64,000 nucleotides of DNA. Source: Micavibrio sp. UBA6147 (GTDB lineage Bacteria > Pseudomonadota > Alphaproteobacteria > Micavibrionales > UBA1664). The notes beneath the pieces are model-generated. The model was not told the origin of the DNA. It did no database searches and was given only the letters and a program-made list of their open reading frames with translations. This document shows, piece by piece, positions 1-8,161 of the stretch. The stretch's first letter is position 1, and each line of letters begins with the position of its first letter. The position numbers and the translations under genes are program-made. The DNA lies in contig DIUX01000002.1 in the NCBI GenBank assembly GCA_002423185.1, forward strand, positions 62,001-126,000, written 5' to 3'.

Positions 1-1
1 G

Positions 2-397
2 GATGACAACGCCTATATGCGAAAGGCGATGTCCAGACTCCTTAAAAAACGGGGGCATATTGTCGACACGGCCTGTAACGGGCGGGAGGCGGCGATGAAG
101 ATTATCCGCAATGAAAAAAGCGAACGCTATTACGATATTCTCATCACCGATTTAATGATGCCCGATATTGACGGGTTCAAGCTGGTGGAAATGGTGCGCC
201 AAAACGCCAAGCCGCTCGGCATTATTGCCATCACCGGCGGCGGCGGGAATGTCGACGCCCAAGACGCACTCGACATGATCAAACCCTATATCGACCAAAG
301 CCTCGCCAAGCCCTTCAAGCACGAAGATTTCATCGTCGCCGTCGAAAACGCCGTCAAAAAGCACTGGAGACGCATGTCCGCAAGTATGCAAACCTAA
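2..397 (+). CDS. Response regulator receiver-domain protein, 5' end cut by window
   Basis: A CheY-like receiver domain fills the visible protein. The reading frame is open from base 2, before the first ATG at 17, and codes for DDN just ahead of that ATG; an Asp pair there is the usual metal-binding pocket of a receiver domain, so the true start lies left of the window. The phospho-acceptor Asp is in ITDLMMP, the conserved Thr in AITGG and the conserved Lys in LAKPF. No output domain follows, so the visible part looks like a single-domain regulator acting by protein contact or in a phosphorelay. What is upstream, including any cognate kinase, cannot be seen. Confidence 0.88.
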   Translation, partial: DDNAYMRKAMSRLLKKRGHIVDTACNGREAAMKIIRNEKSERYYDILITDLMMPDIDGFKLVEMVRQNAKPLGIIAITGGGGNVDAQDALDMIKPYIDQSLAKPFKHEDFIVAVENAVKKHWRRMSASMQT

Positions 398-428
398 GGA
401 CGAAGAAAATACCGAGAGTTCAGCGTTT

Positions 429-1040
429 TTATTGCAGTGTTGAAGGCGCCTGAGGCTTCTCTTGTGATGACACCCCCTTCATGACATATGACCGAAGCGT
501 TATCTGCTTGTCTTTAAAGGACTGGCACGACGCCTCGTTTGAAGTAAACAGCATATAATTCGCGCTTTTACTGGAGGTTGCCCTTTCATACAGGCACATA
601 TCATACCCGTACCGCGCCGCCATTTTGTTGAAATACAGCTCATCCATAAATAAGCTGGCGACCAAGAGCACAAAGGCAAGGCCAAGCCCGCCAGAGCCAA
701 GAATTTTACCAATTTTTTTAACAGACGGCCTGTCATATATTTTCGTTGCATACGCCTTAAGAGCGAACGCAACCGCCAAAAACAACAGCAAATAAACCAA
801 GAAAAACGTAAAAAACACAAAAAGGAACGACAGATCGGAGGCCACAACCCAATCCGCCTTATCTGATAAATCTCTGTGAAATCTGTAAAATCCGTACAGA
901 TACAGCCCCGCACCCAACAAGGCGGCACCAGAACCAACGACAATGAAAATACTTATAAAGAAACGCTTCAAAATTTTCCCCCGCAAGAAGACAACAACAT
1001 AGAAAAACAGCGCAGCAAAGCAACAGCACCACGCAAACAT
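429..1040 (-). CDS. Integral membrane protein of unknown function
   Basis: A protein of about 203 residues with four hydrophobic stretches (roughly residues 1-20, 28-48, 68-92 and 112-132), followed by a C-terminal soluble part of about 70 residues with two Cys. It should be an inner-membrane protein. The in-frame TTG at 1046 is a less likely start than the ATG at 1040; neither has a good Shine-Dalgarno sequence. It is convergent with the response regulator, with about 30 bases between stops. The C-terminal part is faintly like small DUF1240-type membrane proteins, but I would not assign it. Function unknown. Confidence 0.6.
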   Translation of the reverse strand: MFAWCCCFAALFFYVVVFLRGKILKRFFISIFIVVGSGAALLGAGLYLYGFYRFHRDLSDKADWVVASDLSFLFVFFTFFLVYLLLFLAVAFALKAYATKIYDRPSVKKIGKILGSGGLGLAFVLLVASLFMDELYFNKMAARYGYDMCLYERATSSKSANYMLFTSNEASCQSFKDKQITLRSYVMKGVSSQEKPQAPSTLQ

Positions 1041-1198
1041 CGTCAATTTACATCATTATGTCGCCCAACCCCAGCCGAATAATCCGATAATTATCCGTAA
1101 TATGGTGTTGATCGCATCATTATTTCGTTGTAGCATGCCAAGATTATAGAAAAGCCCGATAACGGGATAAGCCAATAAAAGAACAGCAGGGACGCATC

Positions 1199-1921
1199 AT
1201 GACAAATACCGCCACAAAACCATCCGCACCATTATTGCCGCGCGCAACAAGCGCCGCCGCAATCATGCTGGCTTTCGCCATGGTCGCCGCATCCCCCGCC
1301 GCCGCGCAAGAACAAGCCCCAAGCGCTCCGCAAGCAGCATCAGAAACCGGCTTCGCGATTGGCGCCTGTGCCGCTAAGCCCGCGATTGCCGCGCATTTCT
1401 TGGACTCAGGATACGAACCAACCGCCTATGGCATGACACACACGGGCCGCCAAGGCATGATGCTCCTCACCCGCGATGACACAAACGCGGATGTCCCGTC
1501 AAATGGGCAAGACTGGGTTATCCTCGATGTTGCGCAAAGCCGTTCTTGTGTTGCCTTCCAAGGCAGCGCCTCCATGGACACCTTCTATGCCGCCGATTCC
1601 ATCGAGGCCAATGTCAGACCCGAATATAACGGCAACGCCCCAACCGTCATTCCGGCGGCGTTTGCACCGCTTCCTCCGGTGCAAAGAGCCTGTACGACCC
1701 TTGACTTGGTCGATGACACGCTTGAAGAAGATTTGGGGCTGGTGCGAGTCTTTACCGGTGCGATGGACAATGGCACAAACGCCGTTTTATACGCCCCGCA
1801 TTTCCGCACAGAAGAACAAAGCGGCGGCCGTTTCCTCCTCACGGTTGAGGATCAAGCGGCAAACACATCATGCCGCGTTGTGCTGGGCGTTGACTACCAC
1901 AAGGTCAAGCCCGCCCCCTGA
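1199..1921 (+). CDS. Exported protein of unknown function
   Basis: A 240-residue protein with a convincing Sec signal peptide: a polar N-terminus, a hydrophobic core at about residues 18-32, and a likely cleavage after the AAA at 34-36. The mature part has four Cys (GACAA, SRSCV, RACTT, TSCRV), which would suit two disulphide bonds in the periplasm. A purine-rich CAGGGA lies about 6 bases before the ATG. The gene stands alone on this strand and ends just before a strong bidirectional terminator. I recognise no family. Role unknown, location probably periplasmic. Confidence 0.75.
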   Translation: MTNTATKPSAPLLPRATSAAAIMLAFAMVAASPAAAQEQAPSAPQAASETGFAIGACAAKPAIAAHFLDSGYEPTAYGMTHTGRQGMMLLTRDDTNADVPSNGQDWVILDVAQSRSCVAFQGSASMDTFYAADSIEANVRPEYNGNAPTVIPAAFAPLPPVQRACTTLDLVDDTLEEDLGLVRVFTGAMDNGTNAVLYAPHFRTEEQSGGRFLLTVEDQAANTSCRVVLGVDYHKVKPAP

Positions 1922-2012
1922 TTAATCAGCTTTGCCTGACAAGCAGGCTTATCTTGTCCTGCGCGAACACCTGTCCTGCGCGAACAAACGTCAAAATCAA
2001 GGCACACACATA

Positions 2013-2045
2013 AAAACCCCCACCGCATTATACGCTGGGGGTTTT
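2013..2045. terminator. Bidirectional intrinsic terminator between convergent genes
   Basis: A perfect 10-bp stem, AAAACCCCCA paired with TGGGGGTTTT, with a 13-base loop. It has T-runs in both directions and sits between the stops of the converging genes at 1921 and 2086. Confidence 0.85.
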
Positions 2046-2085
2046 CTTTATTCAGGCGACCGTCAAACGGCCTCCGAGCCGAGCC

Positions 2086-3231
2086 TTAGCCGGGCTTGCA
2101 TTGCGGGGCATTTGCGCCCAGACCACGCTGGTCGGTGATGACCCGTTGAAAGCTCTCATGGTCAACTCTCATCATGAACGAGTCATTGAAATATTCCCAC
2201 GGCAGTGCGTTATCAACCGTATTGCGCAAATGTTCGGCGATTTCGGGCTGGCTCATGATACGGCAACCATCAACGCGAGGGTCGAAACGATTGCTTTGAA
2301 TTCCAGTCATCCATTCTTCCATCATGGCACCAAGGCCGGTTTGCATCGGCATACCGCTCTCAAACGCCGTTGACAGGCCGGAAACAAGGAACATGTTCAC
2401 GGCGTTGCGGTCAAAATCTGTGCCTGCGGCAGCGCTGTAATATAATGTATCACCGGCATCTTCGAACGGCGCGCCGAGCATCGGACGCACAACAGTGTTA
2501 TACAATTCATCATCGCCGTCTTTTTTGGCGATTTCCATCAACATCAAGCGCGATTGCAGCCAGTTATAGGAAAACAGCGCCGTATGGATAAAGGCCGCAT
2601 CCAAACGATGGATGTCGTTCGGGATCAATCCGCCGTCATGTTGGCCTTTTTGGAAATTCGAGATGCTGGCGTCAAACGCAGCCGACAAAAGCGGCGCACC
2701 GGCCTGCGGATCTGCCAGAACCTCATTCGGCACCGGCATAACCATCATCAAAGGCCCTTGGCGCACAACGGAGATTTCATTGATGTAGAGGCGGTTTTCA
2801 ATGGCACCATCGACCGACAAAATAACCCCCGCAACGGGCGGCATGTCGGTCGTTGCAAAACGGCACAACGCATCAATCGCGTGCCCGTCACCATTTTGCA
2901 CCAGACGCTCCAGATTTTGTTGAAAACGGGTGCTGGTGCGCAGGCGCTCATAAAATTGCGCCAAGGTCTGCGCCGTTGCGTTTCCGGCCTCAGGCTCGGT
3001 TCCTGTGCGCCAGCAAACTTCGCCTTCAAAGGCTTGTGCGACCGCGGTTTCGCTAACTGCCGTGCTTGCCTGAGGCTGCACCGCGTCTTGCGCCGCAACG
3101 GGCGCAGCGAGAACGTGGCTTAACACCACCGCACCGGCCAAGGCCATCCATGCCTGACGCAAACCGCCCTTGATGACGGACGTGCTGTTTGTGGGTTGGT
3201 GTGTCGTGTCTGTGCTGTGAGTGGTCTTCAT
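2086..3231 (-). CDS. Exported protein of unknown function, possible degenerate DUF6782 relative
   Basis: A 381-residue protein. The ATG at 3231 is preferred because GGGAGCC lies 7 bases ahead of it; an in-frame start at 3276 has no such site. The N-terminus has a long polar segment, then a hydrophobic core ending VLAAPVAAQ, read as a signal peptide. The mature region carries Cys residues spaced for disulphides (EVCWR, ALCRF, DGCRI, PQCKP). Its overall layout (short Cys-containing N-part, central helical part, late Cys) is loosely like the putative metallopeptidase at 44182, but no HExxH motif is visible here, so any relationship is a guess and the protein would not be an active zinc protease. 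Confidence 0.7.
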   Translation of the reverse strand: MKTTHSTDTTHQPTNSTSVIKGGLRQAWMALAGAVVLSHVLAAPVAAQDAVQPQASTAVSETAVAQAFEGEVCWRTGTEPEAGNATAQTLAQFYERLRTSTRFQQNLERLVQNGDGHAIDALCRFATTDMPPVAGVILSVDGAIENRLYINEISVVRQGPLMMVMPVPNEVLADPQAGAPLLSAAFDASISNFQKGQHDGGLIPNDIHRLDAAFIHTALFSYNWLQSRLMLMEIAKKDGDDELYNTVVRPMLGAPFEDAGDTLYYSAAAGTDFDRNAVNMFLVSGLSTAFESGMPMQTGLGAMMEEWMTGIQSNRFDPRVDGCRIMSQPEIAEHLRNTVDNALPWEYFNDSFMMRVDHESFQRVITDQRGLGANAPQCKPG

Positions 3232-3404
3232 GGTGATAGGCTCCCTTTGTTTATGGCGCATATGAATTCTTTGCACTGACCTTATTTAATTCCATAAAAA
3301 ATGTAAACTAATAAAATATGGATAATCAAAATGTCATAATATTTTACAGCGACCATATAGCCCAAGCCCCCTCCCCTTCAACGCCCTCAACCAATGCCAC
3401 AACA

Positions 3405-3427
3405 CAAAAAACCGCCCCGAGGGGCGG
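3405..3427 (-). terminator. Intrinsic terminator of the 3489-3920 gene
   Basis: On the minus strand a CCGCCC/GGGCGG stem with a four-base loop is followed by six T. It lies about 60 bases after the stop of the minus-strand gene at 3489. Confidence 0.8.
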
Positions 3428-3488
3428 CATTGGCTCACTGATTATCTGATTATTTACTTGAACATTCGCGCCAATATCCAATGCGCCC

Positions 3489-3920
3489 TTATTTGGGACG
3501 GCATAATTTGGCAAGGTTCGCCGCGCCCTTGGCCATAAAACGTTCGCGCATATGCGGCTCTTTTGCACCCATTGGCATGAGGGCGGAGAGCTCTTGCGTA
3601 TCCATCACGCGGGACGCCAACCGCGCATAACAATCAGCAAGGGCGATGGAGGCAGGCGCCATGTCGCGCACGGCCTCTTGCAAATCTTCCATGTCTTCAT
3701 TGGTTCCGAACATCAGGGCGACTTTGACAACCGCGCTTAATGTTTCGACATTAATGGCCTTTTGGACAAGATCGGTGCGGTCTTCATCCGTCGTCGACCC
3801 ATCAAATGCCTCGGCCAGAGCGGGATCAGCCACCAATTTCGCCTCCACAACCTCGCGAAAAGAGGCCGCAAGATTGGCGAGTTCAATATCGTCCTTCAGC
3901 GGGTTTGCGGTGTTGCTCAT
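3489..3920 (-). CDS. Small helical cytosolic protein of unknown function
   Basis: A 143-residue acidic protein, predicted mostly alpha-helical, with no signal peptide or membrane segment. AGGA stands 8 bases ahead of the ATG at 3920. The sequence is rich in Ala, Asp and Glu in the first 100 residues, with a basic C-terminus (RERFMAKGAANLAKLCRPK). It is a single-gene unit closed by its own terminator. I recognise no family; coding is supported by the start signal, the terminator and normal codon composition. Confidence 0.7.
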   Translation of the reverse strand: MSNTANPLKDDIELANLAASFREVVEAKLVADPALAEAFDGSTTDEDRTDLVQKAINVETLSAVVKVALMFGTNEDMEDLQEAVRDMAPASIALADCYARLASRVMDTQELSALMPMGAKEPHMRERFMAKGAANLAKLCRPK

Positions 3921-4078
3921 GGCATATTTCCTATCAATTGCTGCACGATTGCAGTGAGATCATGCTCCCGTAGTAACAGATATGGAAACAAAAAACAAGT
4001 TTTTCTCCAGTTTTTACAAAGTAAATCGCTTTATTTTATGCAGTTTCTCGCGTCATCCCTACCCCTGCGCGAGGCCGA

Positions 4079-5581
4079 TCAAGAACGCGCCCGCACCATG
4101 CCAATGGCTTGCTTCCAGCCTTTATACAATGCGTCACGCTCTTCAATCGCCATGACGGGGGTGAAGTCCTTCTGTGCCGCCCAAAGGGCATCAATCTCGT
4201 CCAACCCGCTATACACGCCAGCGCCCAGCCCCGCCAGAGCCGCCGCGCCCCATGCCGTGGCCTCCGTATTCACCGGCCGGCGCAATCGCGCCTGCGTCAT
4301 ATCCGCAATGAATTGGCACACAAAATCATTATGAACCAAGCCCCCGTCAACGCGCAGTTCCGCAAGCGGCGCATCCGTATCCGCCGCCATTGCGCGGATC
4401 AAGTCTTTGGTTTGATAGCCCTGAGCCTCCAGCGCCGCGCGGGTGATATGCGCCATGCTTGTTCCCCGCGACAACCCAAGCATAGCCCCCCGTGCATACG
4501 GGTCCCAATACGGCGCCCCCAGCCCCGTAAAGGCCGGCACGAAATAAACCCCGTCTGTGTCCGGCACAGATTGTGCCATGGCTTCGCTCTGCGCCGCATT
4601 GTCAAAGAATTTCAAGTTATCGCGCAAGAACTGCACCGCCGCCCCCGCAACGAAAATCGACCCCTCCAATGCATAGGTCGTCACACCGTCAAGCCGCCAC
4701 GCAACCGTGGTCAACAAACGATGGCGAGACTCGCGAAACTCATTGCCGATATTCATGAGGGCAAAGCACCCTGTGCCGTATGTGCTCTTGACCATGCCGG
4801 TTTTAAAGCAAGCCTGACCAAAAGTTGCGGCCTGTTGATCCCCCGCCACGCCGGCAATCACAACGCCGCGCAGCATCGGCAAATCAGGGGTGCTCACGTC
4901 ACCGAAATGTCCGGCGCAATCCAACACCCGCGGCAGCATGGCTTGGGGAATGTCCATAATATCGCACAGCGCATCGCTCCAATCCTGCTTAACCACATTA
5001 AACATCATGGTGCGCGATGCATTGGTTGCGTCCGTCACATGCGCCTGTCCACTGGTTAGTTTCCAGATCAGGTAACTATCCACCGTTCCGAACAGCAATT
5101 CTCCCCGCTCTGCACGGGCGCGGGCGCCCTCAACATTGGCCAAAATCCATGCCAGCTTGGTCGCCGAAAAATATGGGTCGATCAACAGCCCCGTTCGCTC
5201 GCGGATAATATCTTCATATCCCCCCTCTTGCAGGGCTTGGCATTGATCCGCCGTGCGCCTGTCTTGCCAGACAATCGCGTTGTACACCGGCTCGCCCGTC
5301 ACTTTGTCCCAGACAATCGTGGTTTCGCGTTGGTTGGTGACGCCAATGGCCTGAATTTTTCCTGCGAAACCGTCCAACACTTCGGCACACACCGCAACGC
5401 TATCCGCCCAGATTTGCCGCGCGTCTTGCTCAACCCACCCACTTTGCGGCGTGATCAACGGCAATTCCTTTTGCGCCAATCGGACAACTGCGCCGCCGCG
5501 GTCAAAAATCAACGCGCGGGTACTGGTCGTGCCTTGATCAATGGCGAGAATATAGGATGTATCTTGTGCGGTCTGTGTCAT
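4079..5581 (-). CDS. glpK: Glycerol kinase
   Basis: ATP-dependent phosphorylation of glycerol to sn-glycerol 3-phosphate (EC 2.7.1.30) in the cytosol. The 500-residue length is normal for the FGGY family. The N-terminal phosphate-binding motif is DQGTTSTRA at residues 15-23; the family segments SGWVEQD, GVTNQRETT, WQDRRT, GTGCFALMN and GLGAPYWDPYARG are all recognisable, as is the late DGGLVHNDF. It starts 33 bases after the stop of glpD and shares its transcript, giving a glpD-glpK order for aerobic glycerol use. No glpF or glpR is visible here. Confidence 0.98.
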   Translation of the reverse strand: MTQTAQDTSYILAIDQGTTSTRALIFDRGGAVVRLAQKELPLITPQSGWVEQDARQIWADSVAVCAEVLDGFAGKIQAIGVTNQRETTIVWDKVTGEPVYNAIVWQDRRTADQCQALQEGGYEDIIRERTGLLIDPYFSATKLAWILANVEGARARAERGELLFGTVDSYLIWKLTSGQAHVTDATNASRTMMFNVVKQDWSDALCDIMDIPQAMLPRVLDCAGHFGDVSTPDLPMLRGVVIAGVAGDQQAATFGQACFKTGMVKSTYGTGCFALMNIGNEFRESRHRLLTTVAWRLDGVTTYALEGSIFVAGAAVQFLRDNLKFFDNAAQSEAMAQSVPDTDGVYFVPAFTGLGAPYWDPYARGAMLGLSRGTSMAHITRAALEAQGYQTKDLIRAMAADTDAPLAELRVDGGLVHNDFVCQFIADMTQARLRRPVNTEATAWGAAALAGLGAGVYSGLDEIDALWAAQKDFTPVMAIEERDALYKGWKQAIGMVRARS

Positions 5582-5614
5582 CGCCTATACCTTATCAATA
5601 AACAAATGGCGGAG

Positions 5615-7162
5615 CTATGGTTGCGGGGCTTCGCTCGTCCCTTGGTTCGTCACAGGACGATTCAGATAATTCGCCACCGTATGAACCATGGTCGGATCGG
5701 CCACTAACCCCAATTTCGTGCGGCGCCACAACACGTCATCCGCCTCGCGCGCCCATTCATGTTTCTTGAGGTAATCAAGCTCCGCCACATGCAAACCGTG
5801 ACCAAGATCGCGCCCAAGGTCGCGCAGCGCCCCGCGCCCCTCCAACAACACATCCATGCGGGTGCCATAGGCCAGCGCATAGCGCATGATGAGCCCCTGC
5901 GGCAGCCACGAATATTGCCGCCATTTTTGCGCAACAAAGGCCGCCATATCGCCGCCCTCGATGTCACCCCCTGGCAAGGCTTCGCCGCCCGTCCATGATT
6001 TTGGCTCAAACCCCAATGTCTTGCCGATAATCGCCATCGCGTCTTCGGCGAGTTTACGGTATGTCGTGATTTTACCGCCAAACACCGACAAAACAGGGCA
6101 ATCCTGAAGGTTGTTTTCATAGAGTTTATAATCCCGCGTAGCGGATTTCGCATCCTTCGCGCCGTCTTCCAGCAAGGCACGCACGCCGCTCCAACTCGAC
6201 ACCACGCTTTGCTCGGTGACGTCTGTGTTGAAAATGCGGCTGGCGGTTTGGCACAGATAGGCTTTTTCCTGCGCGTCAATCACGGCGGCATGGTCTGGGT
6301 CTGTGCCCATATTGACCTCGGTTGTGCCGATGGCGGTAAAACCGTAATACGGCCACGCGAACACAATCCGCCCATCGCCGTTTTGAATGATAAAGGCGTG
6401 GTCGCCGTCATAGAGTTTCGGCACGACAATATGGCTCCCCCGCACCAACCGCACGGACGGCGTGTTGCGAAGGTTCACAAGGCCGTTTTCGCCAAGGAAT
6501 TGCCGTACCCAAGGGCCGGAGGCATTGACAATCATCCGCGCCTTTAACTGCTTGCCTGAATCCAGCCGCACGCGCCACAGCTTCTTATCTTTCTCCGGCG
6601 ACAGGTAATCACAGCCCTCTTGCGTCAGCACCACCGCGCCCTTTTCGCGCGCCGCCATCGCGTTCAAAACAACCAAACGCGCATCATCAACGCGGCAATC
6701 GCTATAGGCAAATCCCTTGCCCCAATCGCCGCGCAGCGCCGCGCCCCGCGCATCCGTTTTCAAATCGACCACTTGGCTCTTCGGCAATACGGATTTCCCA
6801 CCCAAATGGTCATACAGCCAAAGCCCCGCCCGCACCATCCACACAGGGCGCATCGACGGGTCATGCGGCAAAACAAAGCGCATCGGATGAATGATATGCG
6901 GCGCAATCGACAATAAAACGTCCCGTTCCTTGAGCGCCTTGCGCACGAGGCCGAACTCGAAATACTCCAAATACCGCAAGCCGCCATGGACGAGTTTGGA
7001 ACTGGCGGAGGATGTTTCCGCGCCGAGGTCTTTGCGTTCAAGCAACACGACCTTCAGCCCCTGTCCCGCGGCATCGCGCGCAATGCCCGCGCCGTTAATG
7101 CCGCCGCCGACAATGCAAAGGTCAAAGACGTCCAATCCGTCCGAGGTCGTCGTATCTGTCAT
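5615..7162 (-). CDS. glpD: Aerobic glycerol-3-phosphate dehydrogenase
   Basis: FAD-dependent oxidation of sn-glycerol 3-phosphate to dihydroxyacetone phosphate at the inner face of the membrane, passing electrons to quinone (EC 1.1.5.3). The FAD-binding motif GGGINGAGIARDAA lies near the N-terminus, followed by the family signatures TSSASSKLVHGGLRYLE and, later, IGTTEVN and GGKITTYRKLAEDA. AGGA precedes the ATG at 7162; an alternative ATG at 7186 would add eight residues but lacks a clear ribosome site. It is the first gene of the glpD-glpK pair. A terminator-like hairpin lies on the coding strand about 145 bases upstream. Confidence 0.97.
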   Translation of the reverse strand: MTDTTTSDGLDVFDLCIVGGGINGAGIARDAAGQGLKVVLLERKDLGAETSSASSKLVHGGLRYLEYFEFGLVRKALKERDVLLSIAPHIIHPMRFVLPHDPSMRPVWMVRAGLWLYDHLGGKSVLPKSQVVDLKTDARGAALRGDWGKGFAYSDCRVDDARLVVLNAMAAREKGAVVLTQEGCDYLSPEKDKKLWRVRLDSGKQLKARMIVNASGPWVRQFLGENGLVNLRNTPSVRLVRGSHIVVPKLYDGDHAFIIQNGDGRIVFAWPYYGFTAIGTTEVNMGTDPDHAAVIDAQEKAYLCQTASRIFNTDVTEQSVVSSWSGVRALLEDGAKDAKSATRDYKLYENNLQDCPVLSVFGGKITTYRKLAEDAMAIIGKTLGFEPKSWTGGEALPGGDIEGGDMAAFVAQKWRQYSWLPQGLIMRYALAYGTRMDVLLEGRGALRDLGRDLGHGLHVAELDYLKKHEWAREADDVLWRRTKLGLVADPTMVHTVANYLNRPVTNQGTSEAPQP

Positions 7163-7307
7163 AATGTCCTGTTGTGTATATGTCATGGGCGTTTAACTGG
7201 GTGGTTTGTTGGGCCATTTGATGAGCGATTGCCGGCGCAGGCGTGAAAATCACCCGCAAGTCTATAAGCGTAGCAGACGAACCCCACCCGCATCAAGCGC
7301 AGACGAA

Positions 7308-7340
7308 AAAACCGCCTTGGCTATAAACCAAGACGGTTTT
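7308..7340 (-). terminator. Terminator-like hairpin upstream of glpD
   Basis: AAAACCGCCTTGG pairs with CCAAGACGGTTTT with one mismatch around a seven-base loop. On the minus strand it is followed by six T, so it would work in the glpD direction. It lies 145 bases before the glpD start, with a -10-like TATAAG further upstream, so it may be a leader attenuator or may end an unannotated transcript. Confidence 0.6.
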
Positions 7341-7747
7341 GAAAGTAATACTCTGAGCCGCCAATTGAAACCTTCAATAGAAGCAGCAATGCCCCCTTAT
7401 ACCGCATTATTGTGCAACGCAACACATAAATAGCCGGCACATTATGTCTTTCTTTTTGCCGCATCATTACCATAATTCCGAAAACCAGCCATATTATGGA
7501 ATATTATTACAAAAGAAAGACTATGCAATTGTAATAAAACAATAAAAATATATCATGACAGACAAACCAACCACCACAGGCACCTCCCAAACCATTCTGC
7601 GGCACAAAAAAGGGACAGGCGCTCAAACTAAGGAAAACGGCCGTAACGCGAGATTTTAAAAAGTTAAAATTGAGTTAAAACAAATTTTTTGGCCTTCTTT
7701 TCATTTTTTCGCTTGCATTTAGATAAAATTTTATGTAAATTAAAGAT

Positions 7748-7870
7748 ATAAGGTAGTTCTTTCAGCATGCACGAGGAATTGAGACTATTACCTTACTTTG
7801 CCAGCACTATTGACACTTTATGTGTTACCCACTCTGAAACTTCTTTGCCGCCTGAGAGCGGCTTTTTTTT
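7748..7870 (+). ncRNA. Candidate small RNA with intrinsic terminator
   Basis: A clear intrinsic terminator (GCCGC, six-base loop, GCGGC, then eight T; 7847-7870) lies on the plus strand where no protein gene ends. About 120 bases upstream is a possible sigma-70 promoter, TTGCAT at 7713-7718 and TAAATT at 7736-7741 with a 17-base spacer. No ORF of credible size lies between. This fits an independent transcript of about 120 nt, ending 180 bases before the dehydrogenase promoter. The promoter is only moderately good, and the 5' end is a guess. Confidence 0.4.
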
Positions 7871-8048
7871 GTCTAAAATTTGGCGTTTCATGCTCCCGCC
7901 ATCTGCCCGCATGCTGCATCGACAAAAATCAATCTTGAAATAAAATTTCTCAAAGCCATGCGTTTTGGTAACCCTTCCCCTGTAAAAAACGAATATCGGG
8001 ATTGATTCTATCTTTTTTGCTGCGATTTCAGATTTATGTGGTTCGCGC

Positions 8049-8077
8049 TGGACACGGCGTGATATTCTGAATATAAG
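8049..8077 (+). promoter_or_regulatory. Sigma-70-type promoter of the amino-acid dehydrogenase gene
   Basis: TGGACA (five of six consensus bases) and TATAAG (five of six) with a 17-base spacer. Predicted transcription start is near 8084, giving a leader of about 78 nt. Confidence 0.6.
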
Positions 8078-8095
8078 TAAGCTGTTGATATTAAA

Positions 8096-8107
8096 CAACA
8101 ATTGTTG
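8096..8107. promoter_or_regulatory. Perfect 12-bp palindrome just after the predicted start, possible operator
   Basis: CAACAATTGTTG reads the same on both strands and lies about 12-24 bases after the predicted transcription start of the dehydrogenase gene. The position suits a repressor site. No regulator gene is adjacent. Confidence 0.35.
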
Positions 8108-8161
8108 CGCCGCAATAGATGCAGCGCAATAAGAGTCAACCACAATCTTAGGGGCGTTTTC

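Larger units (their letters stand above)
7163..8161. other. Long AT-rich intergenic region between glpD and the amino-acid dehydrogenase
   Basis: About 1 kb between divergent genes with no convincing protein gene. It holds, in order, a hairpin in the probable glpD leader (7308-7340), a minus-strand -10-like TATAAG (complement of 7396-7401) with a -35-like element at 7419-7424, a strongly AT-rich stretch (about 7440-7750), a candidate small RNA ending in a terminator (7748-7870), and the dehydrogenase promoter (8049-8077) with a 12-bp palindrome (8096-8107). Confidence 0.7.

Noticed and set aside
2554..3123. 189-codon plus-strand frame
   Set aside because: Antisense to the exported-protein gene at 2086-3231, which has a signal peptide and ribosome site; Arg/His-rich mirror translation.
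4109..5059. 316-codon open frame on the plus strand
   Set aside because: Antisense to glpK, same reasoning.
7555..7659. 34-codon plus-strand frame (starts MTDKPTTTGTSQ)
   Set aside because: No Shine-Dalgarno sequence or promoter, low-complexity start, no conservation evidence available.
7793..8143. 116-codon minus-strand frame in the AT-rich gap
   Set aside because: It runs across the small-RNA terminator and the dehydrogenase promoter on the other strand, has no clear ribosome site and no recognisable domain.
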